Below are positions 40,082-52,508 of a stretch of DNA of 64,000 bases, piece by piece. The DNA lies in assembly GCF_000817785.2 (NCBI RefSeq), contig NZ_JTCM02000003.1, positions 1 to 64,000 on the forward strand, written 5' to 3'. How positions within the stretch are numbered: position 1 is the first letter of the stretch; the number at the start of each line of letters is the position of its first letter. This DNA comes from Hassallia byssoidea VB512170 (GTDB lineage Bacteria; Cyanobacteriota; Cyanobacteriia; Cyanobacteriales; Nostocaceae). Under the pieces are notes generated by a model. The model was not told the DNA's origin, ran no database searches, and saw only the letters and a list, made by a program, of their open reading frames with translations. A program made the position numbers and the translations under genes.

Positions 40082-41470
40082 ATGTCTGTTTCTGCACAAG
40101 GCATTCCCGGAGTGCCAGATTTAACACATCCTGTTGAGCTAGTTCACTTGGGAAGCCAGATACTCAAAGCTTCAGTTTTATTAGTATTTCTGGTGATAGC
40201 TTTGGGAATAGCGATCGCGCTATTGAGTTTTTCTCTCCGTCGTTTGCCAAAAGAACAATCTCTATTTGTTAGCGAGTGGGCGCTTCGTTATTCTGAACTT
40301 TTGCGGGGATTCCAGCATCTAGCCCTGGTATTAGTTTTGCTGGTGGTGGGATTTTTTCTTTGTTCAACTCTTAGCAATCGCTATCATTACTGGGAACAGG
40401 CAAAAGTTGCTCAAGTTGCTCTGTTGGTCGCTGGAGATAAACTAGAACAATCAGCACCGCAAGTACGCTACATCGTTAAAGAGCCGTATACCACGACAAC
40501 TCAAGTTAATGGCAAAATAGTCAAAATAAATGAAACGCGAGATGTCAACCGCTTTCTGACCGTAGCTGGCTCGCAAATTCAAGTAAAGCTTGACCAAACT
40601 CCAGATGTTCAAGGTCGTAGTGCAATTTATCGCGTAGATTACAGCGCTGACTACAAAGTTGTCAATCAACTTGAGAATATTAATAATTTTATCTTTGAAG
40701 TACCCCCACCCAACGGCTACTCGCTACTGCAAAGCTATAAAGTAGAGCGTGCTGGTACTAGACTACAACAAACAAATCCCGGTGATTATAGCTTTGCATT
40801 TAGCTTGCAACCGAGAGAAGAAACTAGCTTTCGCGTTACCTATAAAGCGCAAGGTGGACCACGTTGGGTTTATAGTGCCCAAGGGCAATTACTTTCTAAC
40901 TTTCGCTTGATAGCGATCGCCAACTTCGCTGGAGCTAACTTTGCCAGCGGTATTATACCAAATGACATTAAAGTTGATAGAAAAAGCACCCAATTTACTT
41001 GGATATTTGATGATAATGTTTCCGTCAAAAATCCCTTTGGAGTATATACCAACACCGACCCGATTCGTAACACTGGCATCATGCCGCGTCTATTATTGCT
41101 AGCGCCGGCGTTATTTCTCTGGTGGATATTGTTGTTATATTTATCCATCCCAATGAGTTTGAAAAACGTAGCGCTGGCTGGCGGGATTTTCTTTGCTTGT
41201 CTATTGACTTTGACTTATTTAGCCCGTTTCATGAACGCTGAATTTGCTTGGACGTTGATTTCTTTCATCTTACTAGCTTTGTCATGGGGGTTAGGAGCAA
41301 ATTTGCGTGCATCCCTGGCAGCCCTTATTTGTACCATTGCCGGCGCCGTATTACCCGTATTTGGGTTATTAGTATCATTTAGCGGTCTTACCCTCAGCCT
41401 TGCGGGTTTACTTTCGGCAGTTTGGCTGGCAGTTATTCACTTGTATGGGTGGTACAAATTGCAACCCTGA
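40082..41470 (+). CDS. Hypothetical multi-pass membrane protein
   Basis: The 462-residue protein has hydrophobic segments at about residues 25-55 and 85-105. A soluble, extracytoplasmic-looking middle domain (about 120-325) has 'FEVPPPNGYSLLQSYKVERAGTRLQQTNPGDYSFAFSL', and five C-terminal helices follow. I do not recognise the family. The beta-rich middle domain between membrane segments suggests an envelope function. It lies alone, 351 bp from the divergent DUF1830 gene. Confidence 0.7.
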   Translation: MSVSAQGIPGVPDLTHPVELVHLGSQILKASVLLVFLVIALGIAIALLSFSLRRLPKEQSLFVSEWALRYSELLRGFQHLALVLVLLVVGFFLCSTLSNRYHYWEQAKVAQVALLVAGDKLEQSAPQVRYIVKEPYTTTTQVNGKIVKINETRDVNRFLTVAGSQIQVKLDQTPDVQGRSAIYRVDYSADYKVVNQLENINNFIFEVPPPNGYSLLQSYKVERAGTRLQQTNPGDYSFAFSLQPREETSFRVTYKAQGGPRWVYSAQGQLLSNFRLIAIANFAGANFASGIIPNDIKVDRKSTQFTWIFDDNVSVKNPFGVYTNTDPIRNTGIMPRLLLLAPALFLWWILLLYLSIPMSLKNVALAGGIFFACLLTLTYLARFMNAEFAWTLISFILLALSWGLGANLRASLAALICTIAGAVLPVFGLLVSFSGLTLSLAGLLSAVWLAVIHLYGWYKLQP

Positions 41471-41540
41471 ATCGGTTAATTAAGCTATGGTCTGAATTTT
41501 AGCCGCCAATGCTCCTAATATCCAAACATGATCTCTGCCA

Positions 41541-41563
41541 CAGGACTTACGCAACTGTCACAA
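41541..41563. repeat. MITE-end-like repeat beside rph
   Basis: CAGGACTTACGCAACTGTCA followed by CAA matches the left end of the 44390-44539 element (one mismatch). No inverted partner is seen nearby, so it is a solo end or remnant on the 3' side of rph. Confidence 0.65.
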
Positions 41564-41708
41564 GCGATCGCCAGCCAGTTCTACACCGAGAACATGGGGA
41601 TTGCTGGACGTTTAAGCTGTTGAATTAAATAGTCACAGAGCAATCCATGCTTAAGTTGATAAAAAGATTAATCCTCAATATTTAAAATCCAATTTTGTAA
41701 TTTTCGCT

Positions 41709-44348
<2,640 letters not shown>

Positions 44349-44389
44349 TCATACTTTGGTAATTTTTATGACATCCTATCCATAATAAT

Positions 44390-44539
44390 CAGGACTTACG
44401 CAACTGGCACAAAGCGCGGGCAGGTAGACAAGGGCAAACACATCTGAACATGACTTGCGCTCTTGGTAGTGTGGGGGATTTGCGCTTCAAGGGATTCTGA
44501 CAGATAGGCGATCGCCCTGTGCCAGTTGCGTAAGTCCTG
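44390..44539. mobile_element. 150-bp MITE-like element upstream of rph
   Basis: Perfect terminal inverted repeats of 22 bp, CAGGACTTACGCAACTGGCA plus CA and its reverse complement at 44518-44539, enclose a 150-bp element with no open frame. A clear target duplication is not seen. The same terminal sequence appears at 41541 on the other side of rph. Confidence 0.75.
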
Positions 44540-44691
44540 TGCCACTAAAAAAGCGCGTTAGTGCGAGCATCTTGCTCGCGTCGTGAGCGAGACGCTCACA
44601 CTACCAACCCGTCAAAATAAGTTTGACAGACTAGTGGGCACGAAGCGTGCCATATTAAGCGTTAAAACGCTTACTACGAAGAATCCAATCT

Positions 44692-45846
44692 ATGACAAAT
44701 TCCCCAATCTCCCCACCGGAATTTTCCTTCTTCTGGACACTACTGCAACAATTATTAGACCGCGAATCCTTGTCTCGCAACCAAGCTGCTGAATTGATGC
44801 AAGGATGGTTAAATGAAGCTATTCCCCCAGAAATATCAGGAGCAATTTTGACAGCACTGCACTTTAAAGGTGTTTCTGCCGACGAATTGGCAGGAATGGC
44901 TGAAGTCTTGCAAGCTCAGTCTTTAGGGAGACAAGGGGAGGGGGAGACAGGGGGACAAGGGGACAGGGAGACAAGGGGACAAGGGGGAGAACTCTTAACT
45001 CCTAACTCCTCACTCCTAACTCCCCCTCTCCCCATCTCCCCCACTCCCCTCATCGACACCTGTGGCACTGGCGGTGATGGTGCATCGACATTTAATATTT
45101 CCACAGCGGTGGCTTTTGTGGCTGCGGCATATGGTGTGAAAGTTGCCAAGCACGGCAATCGTTCGGCATCTAGTCGGGTGGGTAGTGCGGATGTTTTAGA
45201 AGCTTTGGGTGTGAATTTGGCTGTCTCTAGCGACAAGGTACAAGCAGCACTACAAGAGGTGGGAATTACTTTTTTGTTTGCCCCTGGTTGGCATCCAGCA
45301 CTGAAGGCTGTTGCTTCATTGCGACGTACTTTGAAGGTGCGGACGGTGTTTAATTTACTTGGACCTTTAGTAAATCCGTTGCGTCCGACTGGGCAAGTTA
45401 TCGGGATATTCGATCCGCACCTTTTGGCAACAATTGCTCAAGCTTTACAGCAATTGGGTACACAAAAAGCAATTATTTTGCACGGACGAGAAAGACTTGA
45501 TGAAGCTGGCTTGGGAGATTTAACCGATTTGGCGGTGTTGTCTCTTGATGAAGTGCAGTTGACAAGTATTAATCCCCAAGAATTAAATTTAACACCTGCT
45601 CCCATTGGAGCGCTACGGGGTGGCGATGTTCAAGAAAATGCGGAGATTCTCAAAGCAGTACTGCAAGGTAAGGGAACTGCTGCACAAGAGGATGTAGTGG
45701 CATTAAATGCGGCTTTAGCGCTGCAAGTTGGGGGTGCAGTTGAGTTAATGAACCATGCCCAAGGTGTTAGTGCGGCTAAGGATATTCTACAGAGCGGCGC
45801 GGCTTGGGCGAAGTTGGAACAGTTAGTTGAGTTTCTGAGGAATTAG
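44692..45846 (+). CDS. trpD: Anthranilate phosphoribosyltransferase with internal repeat insertion
   Basis: The 384-residue protein has the TrpD hallmarks: '[17 protein letters not shown]' (PRPP loop) near residue 122, '[21 protein letters not shown]', 'APGWHPALK', and '[22 protein letters not shown]'. It transfers phosphoribose from PRPP to anthranilate in Trp synthesis. The family is about 345 residues, and the extra ~40 residues (79-118, '[15 protein letters not shown]...[10 protein letters not shown]') are encoded by tandem GACAAGG and CTAACTCCT repeats at about 44926-45045. They lie between the N-terminal helices and the PRPP loop. Whether the enzyme still works is unknown. Confidence 0.93.
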   Translation: MTNSPISPPEFSFFWTLLQQLLDRESLSRNQAAELMQGWLNEAIPPEISGAILTALHFKGVSADELAGMAEVLQAQSLGRQGEGETGGQGDRETRGQGGELLTPNSSLLTPPLPISPTPLIDTCGTGGDGASTFNISTAVAFVAAAYGVKVAKHGNRSASSRVGSADVLEALGVNLAVSSDKVQAALQEVGITFLFAPGWHPALKAVASLRRTLKVRTVFNLLGPLVNPLRPTGQVIGIFDPHLLATIAQALQQLGTQKAIILHGRERLDEAGLGDLTDLAVLSLDEVQLTSINPQELNLTPAPIGALRGGDVQENAEILKAVLQGKGTAAQEDVVALNAALALQVGGAVELMNHAQGVSAAKDILQSGAAWAKLEQLVEFLRN

Positions 45847-46849
45847 ATTGTAAATCGTCATGAGGGCGAAATTCGACCACATCGCGTTTGATGGTGAGGT
45901 CGTAATTGCCAAAAAAGTCATGTCCGAGAAGTCCAGTTTCTAAATCTGAACCTGCGATCGCTACTGCTACTTTATTAACTGATACTCCACCTGCTTCGAT
46001 GGTATCAACATAACCGATGGCAAATTCCACAGCTTTGGAACTAGCGGTGTTTGCTTTAGCTTTCCCCACAGACACGACTCCCAAAGAAGAAGCCATTTGC
46101 TGAGTGATGACTGTACCACTCGCTCCTGTATCGACAATCATCTCAAATTGTTGATTGCCATTGAAGGTAACTTCTATAATTGGTGTGCCGCCAATTCGCC
46201 GTTTGATGGGTACTGAAAATACTTCTTGCCGTTCTTTTTCTTTGGCTTGGTTGAGTGTTTGTGGCGGCGATGATACGGGAGGTGGTAGTTTTTTTACTTG
46301 TACGCGTACAGGTTGGGGCAAAGGTCGGAGGATGAACTTTGGTAATGGTGATGCTTCCGGAACAGCAACTACTATTTTCTGCGGTTCTGGTTCTGATGTC
46401 GTTAAAAGCGGGTTAACAGTCGCTTTTTCCTGAGCATATTTGGCTTGGAGTTGATATTCAGTAATTTTTCTTTGAGCTAGAGCAAAGTCCGGACTTTCTT
46501 GCTGAACTTGTTTCATCAGAGCGATCGCATCTTCATATTGACTTGCCACCAACTTCCAATCCGCGCTTGATTGAGCAGATTGACTGATACTTAAACCACC
46601 AGTGGCTTTATCTAACCCCAACTCAAAAGAAGTCGGTTCAATGTTGACTGGTGTCTGAGATTCTTTTTCTGGACTAGCTGCTGGTGCAGTTTCTCTTATG
46701 TCAGGTGCTGCCAGATTATTCATTTGAGCAGGTTGCTCATTGCCACCGAGCGCGGTATTTTGTTTGTCTTCACGACAGCCAAAACTCAACACCGCCAAAG
46801 TGCCTGATAGAAAAATTAGCGCTGAACGGGATAAATAAGAATGAAGCAT
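45776..46849 (-). CDS. Retropepsin-like aspartic protease lipoprotein
   Basis: The 357-residue protein has a signal with lipobox 'LSFGC' (Cys25), then a Pro/Lys-rich region and a C-terminal clan AA aspartic domain with Asp240 in '[21 protein letters not shown]'. '[20 protein letters not shown]' is the second conserved loop. Such proteins are dimeric retropepsin-type proteases; the substrate is unknown. Its 3' end overlaps trpD's 3' end by 71 bp on the opposite strand. It is a single gene. Confidence 0.85.
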   Translation of the reverse strand: MLHSYLSRSALIFLSGTLAVLSFGCREDKQNTALGGNEQPAQMNNLAAPDIRETAPAASPEKESQTPVNIEPTSFELGLDKATGGLSISQSAQSSADWKLVASQYEDAIALMKQVQQESPDFALAQRKITEYQLQAKYAQEKATVNPLLTTSEPEPQKIVVAVPEASPLPKFILRPLPQPVRVQVKKLPPPVSSPPQTLNQAKEKERQEVFSVPIKRRIGGTPIIEVTFNGNQQFEMIVDTGASGTVITQQMASSLGVVSVGKAKANTASSKAVEFAIGYVDTIEAGGVSVNKVAVAIAGSDLETGLLGHDFFGNYDLTIKRDVVEFRPHDDLQSNSSETQLTVPTSPKPRRSVEYP

Positions 46850-47168
46850 AATTACTTGACATTTTACCTGCCCAAGGCTCTTGAAATCTACTTCTGCACC
46901 TCCTAAAATTTTATCTGTTTAATTATTAATTTTTAATTAATTTTACTTAAAACTCAAAATTGAACAACTCATGGGATAATTAACATTCGATTGGGGGAAT
47001 TGGGCAATGGGCATGGGGCATTGGGCATAGGAATTGAATAAAAGGTTTTAAAGACGCTTCTTGTGATACCCGAATAAATACGATTCTTTCCATGCCCCAT
47101 GCCCGATGCCCCATGCCCGATGCCCCATGCCCCCTGCAAGAGTGCCCCCTTTCCCCCTCTTTAAAAAA
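46850..47168. repeat. Spacer with GCCCGATGCCCCAT repeats before carA
   Basis: The 3' part (47086-47155) contains ATGCCCC / ATGCCCGATG heptamer repeats that run directly into the carA start. An upstream in-frame ATG at 47106 lies inside these repeats and gives a Pro-rich extension that is not conserved-looking. A second tract of the opposite sense (TTGGGCAATGGGC) is at 46993-47030. Confidence 0.75.
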
Positions 47169-48332
47169 ATGCCCCTGTCTGACGCAATACCTGCTTTACT
47201 TGTCCTGGCAGATGGAACTACTTATCGCGGTTGGTCTTTCGGTGCTACTGGCACTGCGATCGGGGAAGTGGTCTTTAATACTGGGATGACCGGATATCAA
47301 GAAGTGCTGACCGACCCGAGTTACTGCGGTCAGATAGTTATTTTTACTTATCCAGAATTAGGAAACACTGGAGTGAATCCAGAGGATGAGGAATCAAAAG
47401 GACCACAAGTACAAGGTGCGATCGCTCGCAATATTTGTCATCGACCGAGTAATTGGCGATCAACACAATCGTTACCAGACTACCTCAAACACCACCAAGT
47501 ACCGGGTATCTACGGAATTGATACCCGCGCCCTCACCCGCAAAATTCGCATGTTTGGAGCAATGAACGGCGGCATATCCACCACAATTCTCGATGAGGCG
47601 GAATTGTTAGAAAAAGTACAAGCCGCTCCGAGCATGAAGGGATTAAATCTGGTTCGCGAAGTCACCACCCCAACGGTTTATGAATGGTCAGATCCCACCA
47701 CTGCAACTTGGGAATTTAACCCAGTTGGTGTGGCAAATTCTGAAGAAACATACACCGTTGTCGCTCTTGATTTTGGCGTAAAACGCAATATTTTGCGCCG
47801 TCTAGCTGCTTACGGATGCCGAGTTATCGTTGTTCCCGCAGACACCCCACCAGAGGAAATTCTTAAACACAATCCAGATGGTATCTTTCTTTCCAATGGT
47901 CCTGGCGATCCCTCTACAGTCACTGAAGGAATTGAAACCGCCAAAGCGTTGCTTGGTGCGGAAAAACCCATCTTTGGCATTTGCATGGGACACCAGATTT
48001 TAGGTCATGCATTGGGGGCGGAAACCTTTAAACTCAAATTTGGGCATCGGGGTTTAAATCAGCCCGCAGGATTGCAAGAAAGGATAGAAATTACCAGTCA
48101 AAATCATAGTTTTGCCATTGACCCAGATTCTTTACCCGACACCCAGGTAGAAATCAGCCACCTGAACTTAAACGATCGCACCGTTGCTGGATTGCGTCAT
48201 AAGTCTTTACCTGTGTTTTCAGTACAATATCACCCAGAAGCAAGTCCCGGACCTCACGATGCTGATTATTTGTTTGAACAGTTTGTCCAATCAATGCAAA
48301 CAGCACGTCGCGCCGCCGCTGAAGTAAGCTAA
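47169..48332 (+). CDS. carA: Carbamoyl-phosphate synthase small (glutaminase) subunit
   Basis: The 387-residue protein starts at [19 protein letters not shown], which matches the family start. The earlier ATG at 47106 lies in repeats. The N-terminal domain has '[32 protein letters not shown]'. The class I glutaminase domain has the nucleophilic Cys in '[17 protein letters not shown]' and 'NHSFAID', '[19 protein letters not shown]'. It supplies ammonia for carbamoyl phosphate in Arg and pyrimidine synthesis. The large subunit is not in this window. Confidence 0.97.
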   Translation: MPLSDAIPALLVLADGTTYRGWSFGATGTAIGEVVFNTGMTGYQEVLTDPSYCGQIVIFTYPELGNTGVNPEDEESKGPQVQGAIARNICHRPSNWRSTQSLPDYLKHHQVPGIYGIDTRALTRKIRMFGAMNGGISTTILDEAELLEKVQAAPSMKGLNLVREVTTPTVYEWSDPTTATWEFNPVGVANSEETYTVVALDFGVKRNILRRLAAYGCRVIVVPADTPPEEILKHNPDGIFLSNGPGDPSTVTEGIETAKALLGAEKPIFGICMGHQILGHALGAETFKLKFGHRGLNQPAGLQERIEITSQNHSFAIDPDSLPDTQVEISHLNLNDRTVAGLRHKSLPVFSVQYHPEASPGPHDADYLFEQFVQSMQTARRAAAEVS

Positions 48333-48342
48333 AAATGTAGAA

Positions 48343-48525
48343 GTGGTTAGGGATTGGGCATTGGGCAATCGGCATTGGGCAATGGGCATTGGTAATTGGT
48401 AATTGGTAATTGGTAATTGTCCCGCTGCTCCCCCTTGTCTCCCTGCAAGAAAGCCCCCTGCAAGAGTGCCCCCTGCCCGATACCCGATGCCCGATGCCCG
48501 ATGCCCGATGCCCCATGCCCTTAAC
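48343..48525. repeat. ATTGGGCA / GGTAATT / GCCCGATGCC repeat spacer
   Basis: GGGCATTGGGCAAT units (48353-48390), then TTGGTAATTGG units (48389-48420), then ATGCCCGATGCC units (48474-48522). The first and last are near complementary and could fold. It lies between carA and the STAS gene. Confidence 0.75.
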
Positions 48526-48527
48526 TC

Positions 48528-48965
48528 ATGAAGCCAGTTGTAGACAACTTGCTCAAAAATTATCTATACTTAAACGTTTACTTTAACGATGAGGAGGGAG
48601 TTATAGCTGAACCACTTAATCTAACCGTGAGCCTGAGAGGTACTCGCGAAGTCCGGGATAACTGTCAGCTATTCCGTCTCACAGGTCTGTTGGATGCCTT
48701 TTCGGAACCGACTTTTCGCAAGGTACTAGGCAGCAAGATTGATGAAGGTCCAAAGCACATAATTCTGGATCTCTCACAGATTGACTTTGTGGATAGCTCT
48801 GGCTTGGGTGCTCTAGTGCAGCTAGCCAAGCAGGCTCAAAACGCCGAAGGCACTTTGCAAATTGTGACTAACGCCCGCGTTACTCAAACAGTCAAGCTTG
48901 TTCGCTTAGAGAAGTTTCTCTCCCTGCAAACATCAGTTGATGCGGCTCTAGAAAACATTAAGTAG
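48528..48965 (+). CDS. STAS-domain anti-anti-sigma-like protein
   Basis: The core of this 145-residue reading is a STAS domain: 'LFRLTGLLDAFSEPTFRKVL', 'HIILDLSQIDFVDSSGLGALVQLAKQAQN', 'LQIVTNARVTQTVKLVRLEKFLSL'. The Ser in 'DSSGLGAL' is the usual phosphorylation site. Such proteins oppose anti-sigma kinases in partner switching. A good ribosome site GAGGAGGG is at about 48589-48598 with no canonical start just after it, while the ATG at 48528 has none. The true start is uncertain. Confidence 0.8.
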   Translation: MKPVVDNLLKNYLYLNVYFNDEEGVIAEPLNLTVSLRGTREVRDNCQLFRLTGLLDAFSEPTFRKVLGSKIDEGPKHIILDLSQIDFVDSSGLGALVQLAKQAQNAEGTLQIVTNARVTQTVKLVRLEKFLSLQTSVDAALENIK

Positions 48966-48988
48966 TCGAGAATTGCTTGACAAATATA

Positions 48989-49030
48989 ATTAAGCTATCC
49001 GATGTTAAAATCAGGATAGCTTAATTTTTA
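48989..49030 (+). terminator. Rho-independent terminator after STAS gene
   Basis: ATTAAGCTATCC and GGATAGCTTAAT form a 12-bp stem followed by TTTTTA. It is 24 bases after the STAS stop codon. The rest of the 390-bp spacer to the Mini-III gene is AT-rich and holds no recognisable gene. Confidence 0.88.
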
Positions 49031-49354
49031 TTACTTTCCGACATAACAGATATTTCCCCTGATAAAAATAAAAGTGCGATCGCCCACTTTTTGCTATTGC
49101 GTATAAATGCCTAGTGGCGTACTAGCTAAAATAAAGAATAATAAACTCAAACTTGGGGATCGCAATTCCAGATACAAAAGCTTGGTAAAACCTGTTGGTA
49201 AAGTATAGACCAATCTGAAAATTGTCTAACTAAATGTAAATTTAAAACTAAAAAGATAAAATTAGTAATAATTTTGGTAGTGTTGATTATGCTAGGTATA
49301 TCAGCACCATAATCTGTGGAAAAAATTAATGTAGCCGAAAGGAATGATTAACTT

Positions 49355-49837
49355 GTGGAATCAAAGGAGGAAGAGCTATTAGATGAATCAAATGCAGCAA
49401 ACAAGCAAAATTCATCTTCGTGCCAATTAATTAAGGCAACCACAGAGCAATTACCTCAAGAGATTTCCGGCTCGGATGTGCGAAAGGTTTCTCCGGCAGC
49501 CCTGGCATATTTGGGGGATGCAGTTTATGAACTTCATATGAGGATGTTTTATCTGCTGCCACCGCAGCGAGTAGAAGCTTACCATCGTTTAGTTGTGGCG
49601 CAAGTGCGAGCAGAAACACAAGCGAAAATATTGCGATCGCTTACTCCTTATCTGAGGGACACAGAATTAGAAATTGTTCGGCGCGGTCGTAATGCCGCTA
49701 CAAAAAGTCCCAAGCGCCTTGAAAGAGAAATTTATCAACAAGCAACTAGTCTCGAAACTTTAATTGGTTATTTGTATCTTACCGATTCTCAACGCTTAAC
49801 CGAACTGCTGCAAAAACTCCAGCTAGAAAAACCGTGA
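49355..49837 (+). CDS. mrnC: Mini-ribonuclease III
   Basis: The 160-residue protein has an RNase III catalytic domain without a dsRNA-binding domain: 'SPAALAYLGDAVYELHMRMFYLLP' near residue 46, 'AYHRLVVAQVRAETQAKIL', 'VRRGRNAATKSPK', 'SLETLIGYLYLTDSQRL'. Asp in 'YLGDAVYE' is catalytic. In other bacteria it matures 23S rRNA. The start is GTG, with GAAAGGA 11 bases before it. It precedes the RlmB-type methyltransferase gene by 63 bp on the same strand. Confidence 0.93.
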   Translation: MESKEEELLDESNAANKQNSSSCQLIKATTEQLPQEISGSDVRKVSPAALAYLGDAVYELHMRMFYLLPPQRVEAYHRLVVAQVRAETQAKILRSLTPYLRDTELEIVRRGRNAATKSPKRLEREIYQQATSLETLIGYLYLTDSQRLTELLQKLQLEKP

Positions 49838-49900
49838 GAAATATACCTCACTAAAAAAATAATAACTGAGAGTGCGTAAATCCAACTTGATTAAATCGGG

Positions 49901-51253
49901 ATGCCTACCCATCCGTACCAAACACTTAATATGTCAAATCCAAGAAAAGTCAACTCGAATCGCGAACCGAATCGCGCACCATCCTTAAAAATTAAAGGCA
50001 AGCGTGTCATTTCTAGTTCGATTCGTCCCCGACCTCAAGATGGTGAAGGCTCAAAAGATGAACCACGCCCGCGTCGCAAGTTTTCTCATGCATCGCCATC
50101 TAAACCAAACGAAGGCGCTTTAGACGACTTCCGCCCACGTCGCAAGTTCTCTGATGCATCGCCATCTAAACCAAACGAAGGGGCAAAAGACGATTTACGC
50201 CCACGTCGCAAGTTCTCTGATGCATCTGCATCTAAACCAAACGAAGGGGCAAAAGACGATTTACGCCCGCGTCGCAAGTTCTCCGATGCATCGCCATATA
50301 AAGCAAGCGTTGGCGCAAACGACTCACGCCCACCACGTCGTGCATATAACAAGAGCGAAGGCGCAACAGACGACTCACGCCCACCACGTCGCAGTTTCTC
50401 CGATGCATCTTCATCTAAACCAACAGAAGATAGCGATTTAATCTACGGTCGCCATCCAGTGTTGACTGCATTAGAAAATCAGCGCGGTCTAAATCGAATC
50501 TGGATTACTTCTAAACTGCGCTACGATCCCCGCTTTCATAATTTGATTTTGCAAGCGAAAGACAACGGCACGGTGATTGATGAAGTTGAACCAAAGCGCT
50601 TAGACCAAATTACCTACCACGCAAATCATCAGGGAATAGCCGCACAAATTGCTCCCCACGCCTACATCGAGTTAGACGACTTAATTACCAAAGCTTTTGC
50701 TACTACCGATGCGCCAGTAATTGTCGTGGCTGACGGTATTACCGATCCGCACAACTTGGGAGCAATTATTCGCACAGCTGAAGCGATCGGCGCTCAAGGA
50801 TTAGTAATTCCGCAACGCCGAGCTTCTGGAATCACTTCTACGGTGATGAAAGTCGCAGCCGGTGCGCTAGAAACCTTTCCGGTTGCAAGAGTAGTTAATC
50901 TCAACCGCGCAATGGATGCCTTAAAAGCCGCTAATTTTTGGATTTACGGCACCGCTGCCACTGGTAGCGTACCGCTGCATACCGTTGAATTCGTCAATCC
51001 CAAAGATGACAACAAAAAACCAATTCCGATTGTGTTGGTAGTTGGCTCGGAAGGCGAAGGCTTGAGTATGCTCACACAACGCTCTTGCGATGTTTTGGTG
51101 TCGATTCCCTTACAAGGCAGTACTCCAAGCCTGAATGCTTCTGTGGCGGCAGGTATGGCGCTTTATGAAATTTATCGCCAACGCTGGTTAAATACGTTGC
51201 ATTTAGACAAATTACAAAAAACCGCTTGGAAAACGAATGATAACAGAGTATAA
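49901..51253 (+). CDS. rlmB: TrmH/RlmB-family rRNA 2'-O-methyltransferase with N-terminal repeat array
   Basis: The 450-residue protein has a SPOUT domain from about residue 185: '[22 protein letters not shown]', '[39 protein letters not shown]', '[10 protein letters not shown]', '[24 protein letters not shown]'. It methylates a ribose in 23S rRNA, by analogy G2251. Residues about 56-180 are six degenerate copies of a 22-residue Arg-rich unit, '[20 protein letters not shown]', encoded by 66-bp DNA repeats (50066-50440). A later in-frame ATG at 49931 (MSNPRKVN) may be the true start. It follows Mini-III, both being rRNA enzymes. Confidence 0.9.
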   Translation: MPTHPYQTLNMSNPRKVNSNREPNRAPSLKIKGKRVISSSIRPRPQDGEGSKDEPRPRRKFSHASPSKPNEGALDDFRPRRKFSDASPSKPNEGAKDDLRPRRKFSDASASKPNEGAKDDLRPRRKFSDASPYKASVGANDSRPPRRAYNKSEGATDDSRPPRRSFSDASSSKPTEDSDLIYGRHPVLTALENQRGLNRIWITSKLRYDPRFHNLILQAKDNGTVIDEVEPKRLDQITYHANHQGIAAQIAPHAYIELDDLITKAFATTDAPVIVVADGITDPHNLGAIIRTAEAIGAQGLVIPQRRASGITSTVMKVAAGALETFPVARVVNLNRAMDALKAANFWIYGTAATGSVPLHTVEFVNPKDDNKKPIPIVLVVGSEGEGLSMLTQRSCDVLVSIPLQGSTPSLNASVAAGMALYEIYRQRWLNTLHLDKLQKTAWKTNDNRV

Positions 51254-51327
51254 AGAAATGTAAATGAGAAAAAATCAGTAAGACACGTTTACCACCCAAA
51301 AATCACACTTATCAACTGGCGAAAACT

Positions 51328-51630
51328 ATGAAAACCATTTGGTATAACCTCAAGGAAGCCTTAATTAATACGTTCGACACCTTTGGCTTGGCTTGGTGGG
51401 TTGAGATTGAGACACAAAAGCCCAATTGCACCTACTACTTTGGACCATTTCTCAGTTCTTCTGAAGCTAAAGCGGCAATTAAAGGCTATGTAGAAGATTT
51501 GGAAGTTGAAGGAGCGCAAGGAATTGCAGTAAATGTCAAACGCTGCAAACCCGGTACTTTAACAATTGCTGAAGATTTGGGGGAACGGATTGACCGCAAA
51601 GTAAAGCCTGCCTTTAGCGGTCAAATGTAA
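51328..51630 (+). CDS. DUF1816 protein
   Basis: The 100-residue protein has the DUF1816 pattern: 'GLAWWVEIETQKPNCTYYFGPFLSSSEAKAAIKGYVEDLEVEGAQGI'. This domain is cyanobacterial and somewhat like CpcD linkers, but its function is unknown. A separate promoter is likely; it is 75 bp from rlmB. Confidence 0.85.
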   Translation: MKTIWYNLKEALINTFDTFGLAWWVEIETQKPNCTYYFGPFLSSSEAKAAIKGYVEDLEVEGAQGIAVNVKRCKPGTLTIAEDLGERIDRKVKPAFSGQM

Positions 51631-51659
51631 TCGAATGGCTTATAGCTAATAGCTAATAG

Positions 51660-52508
51660 CTAATGGCTATTAGCTATTACTTGCGGATGCTGTTGCAGCC
51701 AAAAGTCAATATCGCTCAGTACTTGGTCAGGAATTTCCCACGGGAAGAGATGAGCGGTGTTGGGGTAGCTTTGCCACTGACAATTTATCAGGTGTTGAGC
51801 AGTTTCTAAACTGGAATTAACTGTGATGTGACGGTCTTCGGTACCAGCGAGTACCAGACTGGGACAAAAAATTTGCTCTAAGTCTGTAAGTCGATTGTAA
51901 CCAGATTGAATCGCAGTAAAAAGGGCGCGAGTAGCAGCCGATGAAGTTTGCAAATAAGCCGGCACCGCTGATGAGGCTATGTAGCGGTAAGCAGTGGGTG
52001 TATGTTGTTGAATCAAATAACGAAAAAGCGATCGCTTGCCAAATGTCTCAATATTCCACCGCCAACCTGGTTTTACATAGTTTAAAAGAGCAGCAATCCC
52101 AGTATACAAATTATCCGGCAAACTAATCGGCGGATGATTTCCTCTAGGTTTAGCTGCCGTAGCAATCAAAATTAATCCAGTCACCCGCTGTGGTAGCATT
52201 AGTGCCAGTTCCATCGCCAAAATGCCACCGAGCGACCATCCCAACACTAAGCATTTTTCTATCCCTAAGCGGTCTAGAAGCGCTTCTAAGTCGGTCAAAT
52301 GGTCGCGCATGTCGAAATCACCTTTAAAGCGACTTTTGCCGTATCCGCGCAAATCTGGGGCGATAGTTTGAAAACGTTTTGATAAGCGATCGGTAAATAC
52401 AGAAAGGCTAGAACCAGAACCAGGATGACCGTGTAAGCATAAAATAGGGAATCCTTCGCCTTGGACTTGTACGTTGAGATTAACGGCTTTACGAGAAGGG
52501 TGGTACAT
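51660..52508 (-). CDS. Alpha/beta-hydrolase
   Basis: The 282-residue protein has 'LCLHGHPGSG' (oxyanion loop) near residue 24, the nucleophile Ser92 in 'LVLGWSLGGIL', an acid in 'VLAGTEDRHITV' and His in 'NTAHLFPWE'. The substrate is unknown. Its start codon overlaps the upstream CAP gene stop codon (TAATG) by one base, so the two are translationally coupled. That suggests an exported-protein or envelope context. Confidence 0.9.
   Translation of the reverse strand: MYHPSRKAVNLNVQVQGEGFPILCLHGHPGSGSSLSVFTDRLSKRFQTIAPDLRGYGKSRFKGDFDMRDHLTDLEALLDRLGIEKCLVLGWSLGGILAMELALMLPQRVTGLILIATAAKPRGNHPPISLPDNLYTGIAALLNYVKPGWRWNIETFGKRSLFRYLIQQHTPTAYRYIASSAVPAYLQTSSAATRALFTAIQSGYNRLTDLEQIFCPSLVLAGTEDRHITVNSSLETAQHLINCQWQSYPNTAHLFPWEIPDQVLSDIDFWLQQHPQVIANSH

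Noticed and set aside
47106-47168. N-terminal extension of CarA from an upstream ATG
   Set aside because: The extra 21 codons are the ATGCCCC/CCCGATG repeats, while the family sequence begins at MPLSDAIP (47169).
50066-50440. Possible CRISPR-like array
   Set aside because: The repeats are 66-bp head-to-tail units in frame within a coding sequence, with no unique spacers between them.
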